Assembly: GCA_036872755.1 (NCBI GenBank)
Contig: JAVHNS010000003.1
Coordinates: 2,418,001 to 2,482,000, forward strand
DNA length: 64,000 nt
From: Orbilia blumenaviensis
Taxonomy: Eukaryota > Ascomycota > Orbiliomycetes > Orbiliales > Orbiliaceae
Direction of reading: 5' to 3'
Shown here one piece after another: positions 23,020-34,475 of the stretch (position 1 is the stretch's first letter; each line of letters opens with the position of its first letter). The notes beneath the pieces were generated by a model that ran no database searches, was not told where the DNA came from, and saw only the letters and a program-made list of their open reading frames with translations. Made by a program: the position numbers and the translations under genes.

Positions 23020-24997
23020 CTACGGCAGAAGCATTCTTCTGGGGTCCTCAATGTACTCTTTGACCTTGACGAGGAAGGTCACGGCCTCACGGCCGTCGAG
23101 GAGGCGATGGTCGTAAGTAAGAGCGAGATACATCATCTGTGAACTGTTAGATACTATCCTATCTTTCCATGAAGGCTATTGGTGGTACGTACCGGTCGAA
23201 TTTCAATCTTGCCGTTGACCACAACGGGGCGCTGCTTAGTGGCGTGGAGACCTGTTCATTGTCAGCGAATGTCGAGCGCGAATTCCTATCACACATATAT
23301 GCATATGACCAACCTAGAACAGCACTCTGTGGCAGATTGATAATGGGGGTTCCCATCAAGCTGCCGAAGACCCCGCCGTTAGAGATAGTAAAGGTTCCAC
23401 CGGCAAGGTCCTCAAGGGTAATTTTCCCGCTTCGAGCCTATTATTTCCAAGAAATCAGCACGAGCTACAGACCATCGATGAGAGCTGACCGGACTGATGG
23501 ATACCTTTTCTCCGAGCTCCGCGATGGCATGATCGATTCCGACGAGATCGAGACTTTCCGCATTTCGGATGACAGGGGTAACGAGACCCTTTTCTGTGGC
23601 GACGGCTATGCTGACGTCGACGTAGTCACGGTAGACGATGGTGTCGCCTCCGTTTGGACCTTCGATGCTGGCATTGACGACGGGCACGTCCTTCATGGCA
23701 AGGATACACGCCTTGGTGAAGAAGCTGACAAACCCTAGTTTCACTCCAGTCTTCTTCTGCACCGCCTCCTTATACAAAGAGCGCATTTCCATCACGGCGG
23801 ACATATCTACTTCGTTGAAAGTAGTCAAAGAAGCAGCAGTGTTTTGGGATTGCTTTAACCTCTCGCCAGTTCTGAGCCTCATGCGGTTCATTTTTACCTA
23901 TTTGATAAGGATAAAACATTAGTTGCATGAATACCGGTTAGTGAGGTAGTGACATGACACTGACTCGCTGTTCTCCACGGTTGCCAATGCCATCAGCGGC
24001 GGGAGCTGAAGTAGCACCCTGCGAGGCGGGTTTCTCATCCTTCTTTGGCTGTTCCTGTGTCTTCTTTGGGGGTTCCGGCGCCTTTTCAGCTGGCTGAGAC
24101 GATTCGGATTTGGGTGGTGGAGCAGGTTTCGATTCTTCCTTCTTTGGTTCTTCCTTCTTCGATTCTTCCTTGGCGGGTTTTGGAGCACCTTCTCCAGGTT
24201 CAAGTTTTGCCAGATCTTGGCCTACGGTGACGGTGGTGTCGGCTTCGACCAGAAGCTCCTTGAGCACACCGGCTTGAGGGGCGTTGACGGCGACGTCTAT
24301 CTGGGATGGGGTGTCAGAACTAAAAGGACTGAAGGGCAAGGATACGAAGTGGTGGTGGTGGGTAGATGGTACCTTGTCTGTTTCGATAGTGGCGATCTCC
24401 TCATCCTGCTCAACCTGATCACCAACCTCTACAGTGAACAAGAAAGAAAGAAAATTCAGCCTCAGTTAGAAAATGCCATTTAAAGTAGGGGGGTAATCGG
24501 GAGAGCCGCGAACCTTTCAACCATTGTTTTAAAGTTCCCTCTGATATGGATTCAGCCATAGGCGGGACCTTGATAGTGACAGAATCGGCTAATGGGGGAG
24601 GTTTGAGTTGGGGTGATTAGACACATCCGGCGAAAAAAAGAATAATGATAGTGATAATGATAAGAAGGAGAAACATCATGGAGGTAGGCTGTGTCGGAGA
24701 GAACGCGGATAGGTACCGTAAGAACGCCATTGTTGGAGAGATGATAGGGGATGAGAAGCAGCAGCAGCAGCGACTTGAGAGCTATTTTCAAAGAGTTAGA
24801 GCCTTCATAGGAAGCCATCGGGAGGAGGGGAAGAGGGGAAAGGACTACCTGCGAGGGGAGGATTGTCTGGAGATAAGGCCGGTGACCGGGGCCTTTACGT
24901 GGAATAGTCGAGTAGATGGGGTTGTTCGTAGGTGCGACAGAGAGGTCAGGCGATGTGACCGCAGAGCGGTTGAACGAAGGGCTGCCGACGAGGACAT
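23020..24997 (-). CDS. KGD2: Dihydrolipoamide succinyltransferase (2-oxoglutarate dehydrogenase E2), mitochondrial
   Basis: Nine exons (24997-24849, 24781-24717, 24588-24514, 24428-24373, 24300-23965, 23897-23505, 23437-23314, 23251-23193, 23136-23020) give 457 residues in one frame. The enzyme transfers succinyl from lipoate to CoA in the mitochondrial TCA cycle. The N-terminal 70 residues are Arg/Ser-rich without acids ([17 protein letters not shown]), a matrix-targeting peptide. The lipoyl domain reads [23 protein letters not shown] sequence and IETDKIDVAV, with the lipoylated Lys near 115; an intron falls right after that Lys codon. A Pro/Lys/Glu-rich linker follows with no clear E1/E3-binding domain, as usual for this E2. 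The catalytic domain has [18 protein letters not shown] and [12 protein letters not shown] with catalytic His and Asp. Intact and housekeeping. Confidence 0.95.
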
Positions 24998-24998
24998 G

Positions 24999-25028
24999 AT
25001 GGATGGATGGATGGATGGATGGATGGAG
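24999..25028. repeat. (GGAT)n repeat abutting the KGD2 start codon
   Basis: About seven tetranucleotide units; on the KGD2 strand the leader reads CATC repeats ending directly at ATG, so repeat length changes would alter the immediate initiation context. Confidence 0.85.
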
Positions 25029-25611
25029 GGGTATGGGGAGGAGGAGGAGGATGAGAAGCGGTTAAATTATGTCGTCGTTATAGATGGCTATGGGAATAAG
25101 GAGCGTCCTCTCTCTTTCTATACTCTCTCTCTCAGGCCTAAGGTTCCGGGTTAGGTTGAAGGTTAGCCTTTGTCTGGGAAGCCGAAGATGTGGTTTTTTA
25201 AAGGTGTTGTTTTTCTTGTTGTTTGGTGGTAGTTAAGGTTGAGTAAGTAGAGGTAGGTAGGTAGGTAGGTCATAGGCATCGACGTAATCGGGCATTTAAC
25301 GGTAACTGTACAGTACAATAACACCCCATTGCATTTCAATCGAATCATCCGATGCCATCATAGATAGGTATATAGATGTATCGGTATGAGAGAACATGCA
25401 TAATATTGCATTGCATCGACCCGACTCGATTCGATATGATACGATATGATACGACACGATTGGATTGGATTGGAACTCGGGCCGAACCGATAATGAAAAA
25501 ACGGTGGTACAGTAAACATAAGTATGTGGGAAGACTCGACTCACTTACAGGCTGGACTGGGTTGGATTGGACCGAGTCAAACCAAAAAAAAAAAAGAAAA
25601 TATAGCGAACA

Positions 25612-25692
25612 GTGATGATGATGATGATGATGATGATGATAAAGAAGAAGAAGGAGGAGGAGAAGAAGAAGAAGAAGAAGGAGAAGAAGAAG
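25612..25692. repeat. (GAT)n-(GAA/GGA)n microsatellite
   Basis: About ten GAT units followed by purine-only GAA and GGA units, an all-purine strand of about 50 bases. Confidence 0.9.
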
Positions 25693-25803
25693 CCTGGAGA
25701 ACTATTTTGATTCTATATATTTGTTATGTAGTAGATAGAGCTCCCCTTTTTTTTTCTTTCTCTTTTCAAGTGTACATGATTGGATCTATCTAGGTATGAG
25801 GTA

Positions 25804-25835
25804 TAAGGCAAGGCAAGGCAAGGCAAGGCAAGGTA
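25804..25835. repeat. (AAGGC)n pentanucleotide repeat
   Basis: Five to six AAGGC units ending in AAGGTAAG. Confidence 0.85.
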
Positions 25836-26214
25836 AGTATGGACGGAGTAACCGATCCGGGTCGGGCAAAGGACTCTGGCCGAACGGAAGCCCTTCCAGC
25901 CCCAAGCCCCAAGCCCAGTCTCGCTTGTAGATTCGCGACATATAATATTAGGTATATCGGTAGTATATACTTACTTGATGGTTACCTAAGCGCACTCTCG
26001 AGTGTCCTACATTTATGTAGCAGGAGCAGCAGCAGCAGCAGCAGTAGTAGGTATCAGATGCCTATCTACCTAGTCTATCCAGGTATTTAGTAATTGAGTT
26101 TTTTTTATTCAAGGCTTTGATTGGGTAATTAAATGCCGGTTCTCTCTCTCTCTCTCTTTTTTTTTTTTCTTCTGTGTGTTTCGTTTTCAAAGATTGGCAG
26201 ACACAGACACGGGT

Positions 26215-26260
26215 ATAGATATGGATATGGATATGGGTATAGATATGGATATGGTTATAG
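26215..26260. repeat. TATGGA/TATAGA hexanucleotide repeat
   Basis: Seven imperfect units of the form TATGGA or TATAGA. Confidence 0.8.
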
Positions 26261-27152
26261 ATATGAATAGTACCTAAGTAGGTATATATAGGTGTAGTGA
26301 GGCATTAAGTTATCAGATCGGAGGGAGCCAGCTATAACACTCGTTTTATACATATGACGTCTCGGTCCCTCCCTCCCCTCTGGCTTCCCAGGCAGGTGCT
26401 CCAGGTGAGTGCTCAAGCAAGTAAATACCCAAGTGCTCAAGCAAGCAAGTAAGTAGGTAGGTAGGTAGGTAAGTACCGTATGGTGGATGTATGTAATTAC
26501 TTACAATAGACCTCCTCCTCCTTAGACATATCCGGGCATAGGTCCCCAAGGTACGTTACACTTACACTTACGGGCTGTAGACATCCAAGTAAGCAAGTAC
26601 CTAAATACCTACCTACCTACCTACATACCTACATACCTACATGTAACCAAAACGAACTTAGATACCTACCTATAGAGAGTGCCTTTATAATTACAATCAA
26701 GCTGTCAATCTAGGTGTTATTAAATGTAGCCAGGTTTAAGAGAAAGAGAGAGAAAATGTGTTGCTGGGCTTGGCAGTGCGGATGTGGATTTGGATTGAGT
26801 GGCATCGGATTGGCTGTTCAACGTCTTTGACTTGATTACTGCTTGCGCGATTCGATTCGGCTGCTCTCCCAACGTCACGGCCAACTACCTAGCTTACTCA
26901 GGTAGGTACTTACATACATACTTACTTACTTACCTACCTACTTACTTACTCAAAAGTAGTTCTGAAGTAGGTAGCAAGGTGGGCTATATCTTCTACAATC
27001 GATCAATCAATCGTTGACTCGGACAAATAAAGTGATACCTATATTGACATGTATCGCTCAGTAGACATCAAACAAAACCTCCTCCGACGACGACGATACA
27101 CACCTCCAACCAACCTCTCTCTCTCTCCCTCTCTCTCCCCCCCACACCAACC

Positions 27153-27829
27153 ATGTCCACGCCGGTCAGGATAGTCCCCAGTCTCTATCGGAGGGCTCTG
27201 AAGACCAGCCTGGATTGGTCCGTAAGACGGGACATCTGGCGGCCCCAGGCCCTCGCCATCCGCCAACTCTTCGAGGCCAATAAGGATGTCCGGGCTCCCA
27301 AACAGCTGCAGGTTGTCTCCCCCCCCTCTCCGCCTATTCACCCACCCAAATGCCCACCCACGGCTTATCTAGTGGTCTTGTTTCTATCTACTCGTTGGGG
27401 ATCTTTGTTTTGAAGAAGAAGAAGGGACGTGGGGGAAGGAGTAACCGTCGCTGATATATAATTTGTCTTTACGATTCACAGGCTCTCATCGCGGAGGCGG
27501 AAGCAGAACTGGAAAAGTGGAAGCACCCGGATCCATATGTTCCACCCACAGCTCCCGGAGGTATACAACTCTCTCCCTCTCTCTTTCTATATATATATAT
27601 ATATATATAAGGTATATCCTGTCTCCCGCGAGGATGCTAATGTTTTGTGTGTCGATTGATAGGCTCCAAGTGGGAACGAAACCTTCCCTGCCCAATACTG
27701 ACCTGTAAGCCTTGATTCGAATTACCCCTCCCTCCCTCCCTCCCTCTGCATATCTACATATATGTCTATCTGTGTTTCTGTCTCATCCAACTGTTTTGCC
27801 CTGCAGGCGTGGGACGACGTGCTAACTGA
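27153..27829 (+). CDS. NDUFB9: Complex I LYR-family subunit (NDUFB9/B22-like)
   Basis: Exons 27153-27311, 27482-27560, 27663-27704 and, if the last intron is used, 27807-27829, give about 100 residues. LYR-motif proteins of this type bind the mitochondrial acyl carrier protein in complex I. The translation opens with MSTPVRIVPSLYRRALKTSL, containing the LYR motif followed by WSVRRDIWRPQALAIRQLFE, and continues with a coiled segment EAEAELEKWKHPDPYVPP, all typical of B22. The end SKWERNLPCPILT is followed either by read-through to a stop at 27715 (three more residues) or by a GT..AG intron and eight more residues; I cannot decide between them. No mitochondrial presequence is needed for this family. 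Confidence 0.82.
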
Positions 27830-29154
27830 ACTGAACTCAAGCGCCTGAATACTCGGAATGATCCTACGTGCAAGGGGGTCGCTTGCCTCTTTTTTTGTCT
27901 TATTTGTTATCATTATTTTTTATTTTTTTTTACTACACCGTTCGTACGTGAGCGTTCATGTAAATACTTACATACCTGAGTACATACTAGTTACTACCCG
28001 TGTTCTACCTTTTCACTTCGCTTGTATTGTCTACTTGCTTTCCGCCTAAGATGGAATAAACCGAAAGGGAGGTGTTTAATTGGTTACTTGTTATTTCCAT
28101 TGCTTTACCTCCTGGATAGTTGTCGCAGCATTCCAGCCCTGTCTTGAAGTTCCGTAAACACCTCTCTTTTCCTCTGGGGATAAAGGATAAAACGTTAAGA
28201 CTAAATTTTTTTTTAAAAAAAAAAAAAATCCTTTCCCTAAAGATGATGAACTGAGCCTCTAATCCAGATGAATGAAATCTCTAAATCCCATCCCATCCAT
28301 GCATTAGAAAAGAAAAACTGGAAAAATTAGAAAGAAAAAACCAGGTGGATCGCACCAGCCACAGAAGAAAAGCAACTTGCGCGGGGGGGAGGGGAATATC
28401 GGCAGGCCCAAAGCGTTCGGCACCATGTCCACCACCTGCATTTCTACCGCTCGAAACCCTTGCACATGCCATTGCATCTCCATTTTATTGGCCTCTTTCA
28501 AAAAAAATTTCCGGTTCATGGAAGGGAAAAAAGAAGAAGAACCCAGTCATTTTTTTGCTTCAACTGAAGACTTTTTTTTTCTCTTTCTCTCCCCCTTCTC
28601 TGCCGCTGCCTAGTTAAGTTTCAGAATCCTTCTTCTTCTTCTTGTATGTTATTAGGTAGTATAATACTCGAATCCATTACCTCATACCGCCCACGTCCCG
28701 TCCGCAGACCACAAACCTCCCCCCAAGCGACTGTTTCCGTTCTGTAAACCCGTTCATTACCTACCTACCTGGAATATCACTTGAAGCATATACCCGGCAG
28801 CAGCAGTAGCAGCAGTGGCAGTAGTAGTAATAACAGTAGTAGTGACAGCCCCCACGGCAATTCCCAAACGCACACCTCCGAGTACATGTACAGTTCTGAT
28901 CGGTTATTTCGTCACCCTTCGAATCCACCATCCATCCCCCCAGCCACCCACAAGCAAAACACTTCGTCTCGCATCTAAGTCTAGATCTATCTACTGCTAG
29001 TCTCCATACTAAACACTTAAGTACTTAAGTACTTACTTGTTTATTAAGTAGCTTTCAACCATCGCTCTCGATCACTTGGAAATAAAAATAAAAATAAAAA
29101 TAAAAAGGCGAACACAGACGAACACCAGGATTTATAAAAGAAGGAAACGCCAGC
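27830..29154. other. Intergenic region upstream of VTC4
   Basis: About 1.3 kb with no gene recognised. T- and CT-rich, with CAG/TAG-like trinucleotides near 28797-28850 and an (AAATA)n run near 29080-29105 just before the VTC4 start, probably in its leader. No CACGTG (Pho4-type) site was seen. Confidence 0.55.
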
Positions 29155-31836
29155 ATGAAATTCGGCGAAACTCTCAAAAAGTCACTGAAGGAGGAGTGGA
29201 AGGACAATTATATCGACTACGGCAAACTGAAGAAGCTGCTGCGGGAAAAGGAATCCGAACCGACCGAATGGACAGAGCAGGACGAATCCAACTTCGTGGA
29301 GGAGCTGGTCAACGTGCAGATCGAAAAGGTCAATGCATTCCATGCGAAACTCGGTGTCGAATTGAAGGACAGGGTGAACGCCTGTGAGGCCAAACTCGAG
29401 CCTCTGGCCCAAAACTCCGAAGGGAAAACCGCCGCCAGAGATGCTGTCGACGAAGACACCAAGCAGCTCCTGAACACTGTCACCCAGGAGCTGGATACCA
29501 TCTCCAAAGAGATCGCTGATCTCTACAAGTTCGCACGCTTGAACTTCACCGCCTGTCTGAAGGCCGCGAAGAAGCACGACAGGCTCAAGCAGTACAAGAT
29601 CCGTCCCCTCGTCCAGGTGCGACTTTCCTCTCTTCCATTCAGCTCTGAGGATTACTCGCCTCTCTTGTACAGGTACGTCCGGCGATCGTCACCCTAATAC
29701 CTTCCTCGTCTTCGTCTTCGTCTTCGTCTTCGTCGTAGCCGTGGTCGTGGCCGCTACAACAGCCGGCATACGTACCTATTTTTTTTTAGAGATTGTTATT
29801 ATTATTTTTGTTGTCGTTGCTATTGTTATACTGATCCAGCGTCCCATTAGAATCTCAGCGCTCTATGCCTTCGTCGGGCAGTACGACCAAACTCAGCAGC
29901 CCTCGAAACCTCTCCCCTCGAAATCGTCCTCGAAAACCTACGAATCGCATAAATGTAAGCTTTCCGACAGACCCATAACAGCCAGGCAACCACCCTCGGG
30001 ATATCTAACAATCTAAATAGTTTGGGTGCACCCCGACAACCTTCTGGAGGTGAAAACTTATGTGCTACGCCGACTTCCGGTCCTCATCTACAACCCTCAG
30101 AGCTCGAAGGTCGCGAAAGCGGACCGGAAGGATCCCACGCTGACATCGCTCTACTTTGACAACTCCCAATTCGAACTGTATACCCATAAACTCGACAGAT
30201 ATGAAAGCGCCGCATCTCTCCGTTTGCGATGGTATGGCCAGCTCGCGGATAAACCGGAGATTATGCTCGAGAGGAAGGTCGTTCCCTCGATAGGAGAGGC
30301 CGAGGAGACTGGCACCGAAGAGAGGGTTTCTCTCAAGGAAAAGGAGATCCATCGCTTCATTTCCGGGGAGGATGAGGATGTTCTCGAGAAGAAGATCCGG
30401 AAGACGAAAGAGCGAAAGCCGGAGGAAGAAGCACGCAAGTACGAAAAGACTGCCAGAGACATGTATTCCTTCGTCAAGGAAAATTCTCTGCAGCCCATCC
30501 TTCGTGCAGTCTACACAAGGACTGCCTTTCAAATTCCCGGGGACAACGAAATCAGAATATCATTGGACACTGACCTCACTTTCATAAAAGAGGATGCGCT
30601 GAACTCACAGAGACCCAGTCGGCCCGCTGATGATTGGCATCGACACGATATCGACGACAGGAAGCTGGAATATCCCTTCAGCTCCCTCCCCAAAGATGAG
30701 GTTTCAAAGTTTCCTTTCGCCCTCCTCGAAATAAAAATCAACGATTCCTTGAACGACCGTTCAAGGGAATGGGTTTCCGACCTCATGACTTCTCATCTAG
30801 TCTACGAAGCTCCTCGTTTTTCGAAATTCGTTCATGGTGTTTCCGTATTGTTTGAGGACAATGTGAATAGTTTTCCATTCTGGCTGGGAGACCTCGACAA
30901 GGACATCCGAAAGGATCCTAAGGATGCATGGCAGCAAGAGCAGAATCGACTTAAGTCCGAAGAATTCGCCGTCGGAAGCTTCGCGATGGGTCTTTCGCCC
31001 CTCCGAGGAAGCCCGTTCCGTGCATCTATTGCCCACGAATCGATGCGCCCTACAGAACCCTCGAAACCTCGACGTCTGTCGACGGGTGTTCTCAAGAAAC
31101 CAACCCTGGAAATCACCCAACCTTCAAAACAACCAACTATCACCGAAGATCGTGAAGATCAAGATAGTGGCTCTCCATCGTCTTCTCGGATCGGTGGTTT
31201 GGGTTGGGGAGGCGCGCCCCAGCGCCGCCGCCGGTCCTCCGTCAAACTCCCTCCTGGTGTGACGAAGCCAAGTTCTTATATTAAAGATTCTGGCCCGCTT
31301 CAAGTGGAAGCCAAGGTTTGGCTTGCTAACCAAAGAACATTTATTAAATGGCAACATATTTGTGTTTTATTAGCAACCCTTTCCCTTGCTCTTTACAACG
31401 CCGCTGGTCGGAAGAACATCGTCGCTCAGGGTATTGGTTTCTTCTTCACCGGTATCTCGGTCTTTGCGGGCGCTTGGGGATACTGGATGTATATCAGGCG
31501 GAGCAAGTTCATCACCGATAGGAGTGAGAAGGGTTTCGACACTGGTCTCAGTTTAGTTGGCCCTATCGTCGTTTGCATTGCAATGATTATTGCTTTAACA
31601 CTGAATTTCATCTTCAAGGTAAGCCTGAGGTTCTCCTTAGAATATTCTTTAACCTGACTGCTCCCCTGCTTTCTATTGTTAATCTTTCGCTAACGCTGCT
31701 GCTCTACGACTAGTTTAAAATTTCCTTCACCGAGACGTCTTTCTACCTGGAAGACCTAACAGAGTCGGCCCTCTCGTCGAGCAACGCTGCCTCACCTTTG
31801 GTGGTGCAGGGCCAAGCGTACAACATACTTAACTAA
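29155..31836 (+). CDS. VTC4: Vacuolar transporter chaperone 4, polyphosphate polymerase
   Basis: Four exons (29155-29672, 29851-29954, 30021-31618, 31714-31836) give 780 residues. Vtc4 is the catalytic subunit that makes polyphosphate from ATP at the vacuole and moves it into the lumen. Domains: an SPX domain at about 1-170 (MKFGETLKKSLKEEWKDNYI; KAAKKHDRLKQYK, the inositol-pyrophosphate-binding basic helix); the tunnel-shaped polymerase domain at about 210-510 with SLYFDNSQFELYTHKLDR, SLRLRWYG, IMLERKVV, and FPFALLEIKIND; then a Ser/Pro linker and a C-terminal DUF202-type membrane domain at about 638-740 with three hydrophobic segments. A tail of about 40 residues follows in exon 4. All key segments are present. 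Regulation by phosphate through SPX is known for the family. Confidence 0.95.
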
Positions 31837-32219
31837 CCAGCCATCTACATGTACAGAACGCCATGTTAGCCATTTGTTTTTGAGCGAATACCATTTACCC
31901 CCTTCGGCTACAAGCAAAAATTTGGAATTATCCTCTCTTCGGTGCTCCCCCAGATTGGAATTTATTTTGTAAAACCCGTACTCTGAGTTGATCTATCTAT
32001 AAGAAAGTTCGCGACCACCTGTTCACGTATCATGTGGTGAATAGCAGCAATTGACTCGCTTCCCAAACGCCCATATCCCCCCAAAATACAAATCTTGTAC
32101 TGAATAATCCTTGAATTTGAGAACCATGAACCCCAGCACCAAACAAGTCCCAAAATGTGAACGATGGTATACAAAGCATGGTTGATGCATGCAAATTATA
32201 ATTAAATGCGTATATCTAC
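31837..32219. other. Convergent 3' region of VTC4 and ATG4
   Basis: About 380 bases between two stops; AT-rich 3'-end-like sequence with no gene seen. Confidence 0.6.
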
Positions 32220-33881
32220 CTACGAGGTCCCAGGTTCCTCGTAATCGGCATCAGAGTCATCGTCGAAGGTTTCTACATCATCGACGGCATCCTCTCTCAT
32301 CCCTGGAGGATTTCCTAAGCCGGGAGTCGTGTCTGATACATGAACGACACGTTTTCCGTGTACCTGGGTCCGAGAGTTAGTGATTTATATTAGTCCAACA
32401 AGACTAGGAAGGAACAATCGCACCTCTTTAACGCCCTGTTTCCAAGCTTGCCATTCCCGATCGTCCTTGATCAAAAAAGCCAGTAACATACTGGGGTCCA
32501 TTTCCCTTAAATGAAGTCTCCGTAGTTTTCTAGTGTGGCAAAGCTCAACTTCTTCGGCGGTATAGTCTGAGTCCTTCCGATATGGTAGCAGTGGTCGAGT
32601 GTTGTGGGGGTCCAGGTAGAAGAGTGATTGCCCTTGAACACCGATAAAATAGTGTGATGCCGACGGTCGTCCTCTAATGCCCACATCAAGTCAATCCAGA
32701 TGTCCTCAACCTCGGAATATAAGCCCGTACAGGTATGCTACTTACCCAGCGATTCCAACTGATTGAGGCATCATGAGGGAGGATTTAAGGGCCTCCCAGT
32801 ACACAGGAGTTACCCTTTCGATTCCGAGTCTAATTCCAACAAGAACGAGGGTCGGTCGGAATACGCCATCTTCTGATATCGCAATTTTCCGGAAAGCATC
32901 CTCATAAACGTCTCCTCCGTCACCGGTTATGTATACCTGTAACCCTTCGTCATGTTGACCAGCAAGTGCCCTATGGGATATTAGAATTACTATCAAAAAA
33001 AAAAATAAAAAAGATGGAAAAAGACGGATTGATGGATGGATGGAAGGGAAGGCAGAATGAAATTCCGTTAGAGTATTGATAAAAGGATATATTTGATAAC
33101 GTACTGTATACACCGCGCTGTCGCCGAGGGGCCGAACCACTCCCCAGGATATACCCCACAAGATGCTTCTCCGTACTTAACAAAATTATGTAGGGAGAAA
33201 GGTGCTCGGGCATCATCTGCGAATAAGGATAGAATCCGCTGTTCTTCTTGTGGGGATTTCCCACGACGCCAATCTGGTAATCACGTCAGCATTCGAGAGT
33301 ATATATGTCCGAGAAACGGTAAACAGAAACATACCTCGTCCGAGTTTAAGGAGAGATATTGCATTCGCGAGTACACACTGGCCTGATCTTATCATGCATC
33401 CCCACCCTGTGTCCGATGTAAACCCTTCTTGGTCGGCGAGACTTCGGATGCGAGTTGCGAGGGTCATGTTCCTGCTGGTTGTCGATAACGGAATCGGAGG
33501 GAAGGCACTTCGATACGTCATCCAAAATTTAGCATCGAAGTCATCTAAAAATGCGTGAGGCCATCCATCATCATCCATCTGTGTCGAGGTATCCTTGAGG
33601 ACTTCAACAGCAGCTTCTGAAGTATCCGAGTCGGTTTCATGTTGGGTAGATGTATCGGCGGACGCGGATGACGGCGATGGTAGGAGCACTGGTACGGAGT
33701 CCGTCGAAGAAGCATTTACGGTATCGTACTCCTCGGAAGATTTAACCTCGAGTTCGCTCGGTTTAAAAGAGTATTCGACGCCCAGGCACCAGATGGAGCT
33801 TTTGGGTTCGTCATTCTTAACCGGTGGATCCCAGAAGTACTGTATGACGCGCTGGAACTTGTCGATTCGTATGTTCATCAT
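32220..33881 (-). CDS. ATG4: Autophagy cysteine protease Atg4
   Basis: Five exons (33881-33335, 33273-33105, 32970-32746, 32673-32424, 32363-32220) give 444 residues. Atg4 trims the C-terminus of Atg8 and later releases it from phosphatidylethanolamine. The opening [10 protein letters not shown] and [12 protein letters not shown] are typical. The active-site Cys is at about 162 in [15 protein letters not shown], and the Asp and His partners are in [11 protein letters not shown] near residues 335-337. [20 protein letters not shown], shared by Atg4 proteins, is in exon 2, and [12 protein letters not shown] precedes the DPH motif. Residues about 45-105 are a low-complexity Ser/Asp insert usual in filamentous fungi. 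The C-terminus is acidic. Start: two consecutive ATGs; the first is used here. Confidence 0.95.
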
Positions 33882-34475
33882 GTGGAGTAGGTTCCGTGCC
33901 CTTAAGGACGCGAAACGTTAGGGTTATCTGCAGGAACTGATGGTAACCGTTACGGCGGAGAAAGGATGCTGAGGCCGGTGGATGGCCGGCGGTTTATATA
34001 TCGTGATGGTTATTAGCTTAGCTTAGCTCAGGTATAGGTACTGCTAAAGCTAAGCTCTCGCGGAAAACGACCCCGCAGCAGCCTGACTAGATGTCAGTTG
34101 AAGCCATACACTTCTATTGATAAGGTCTGTTGTTGCCGGAGTTTTGCGAGAGAGATGAGGGGGGGATAGGAGGAAAACGAGAGGCTGGTGAGGCAGCGGG
34201 TGGTGGTGGTGGTGGTAGTAGTAGTAGTGGTAGTGGTGATGGTGGTGATCCGGGGAGAAAGTGAGGAGGGTGGATGACGAAGTGGGCTGATGACCCGAAA
34301 TGCCCCAAAGCCAGACTAACTTAGCTAATCTCAGCAGCATCCGCCAAACCATCATCTCCCATCTCCACCCATCTTCACCCATCTTCATCATCTCCATCAC
34401 CATCATCACCATCATCACCGCCACAGCCACAGTCACAGTCAGAGACTCTACTTTTCAAGCAATCGATTCCTCACC
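33882..34475. other. Divergent promoter region of ATG4 and the SQS1-like gene
   Basis: About 590 bases between the two start codons. Contains GGT and CAT/CCATCAT trinucleotide-like stretches near 34200-34420 on the SQS1-like side; no gene seen. Confidence 0.55.

Larger units (their letters stand above)
24998..27152. other. Repeat-rich divergent intergenic region
   Basis: About 2.15 kb between KGD2 and the complex I LYR gene, both nuclear genes for mitochondrial proteins. It is packed with simple repeats: CATC units touching the KGD2 start, GAT/GAA/GGA trinucleotides, AAGGC pentamers, TATGGA units and several ACCT/AGGT tetranucleotide runs. Open frames here are repeat translations, not genes. 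Confidence 0.7.
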
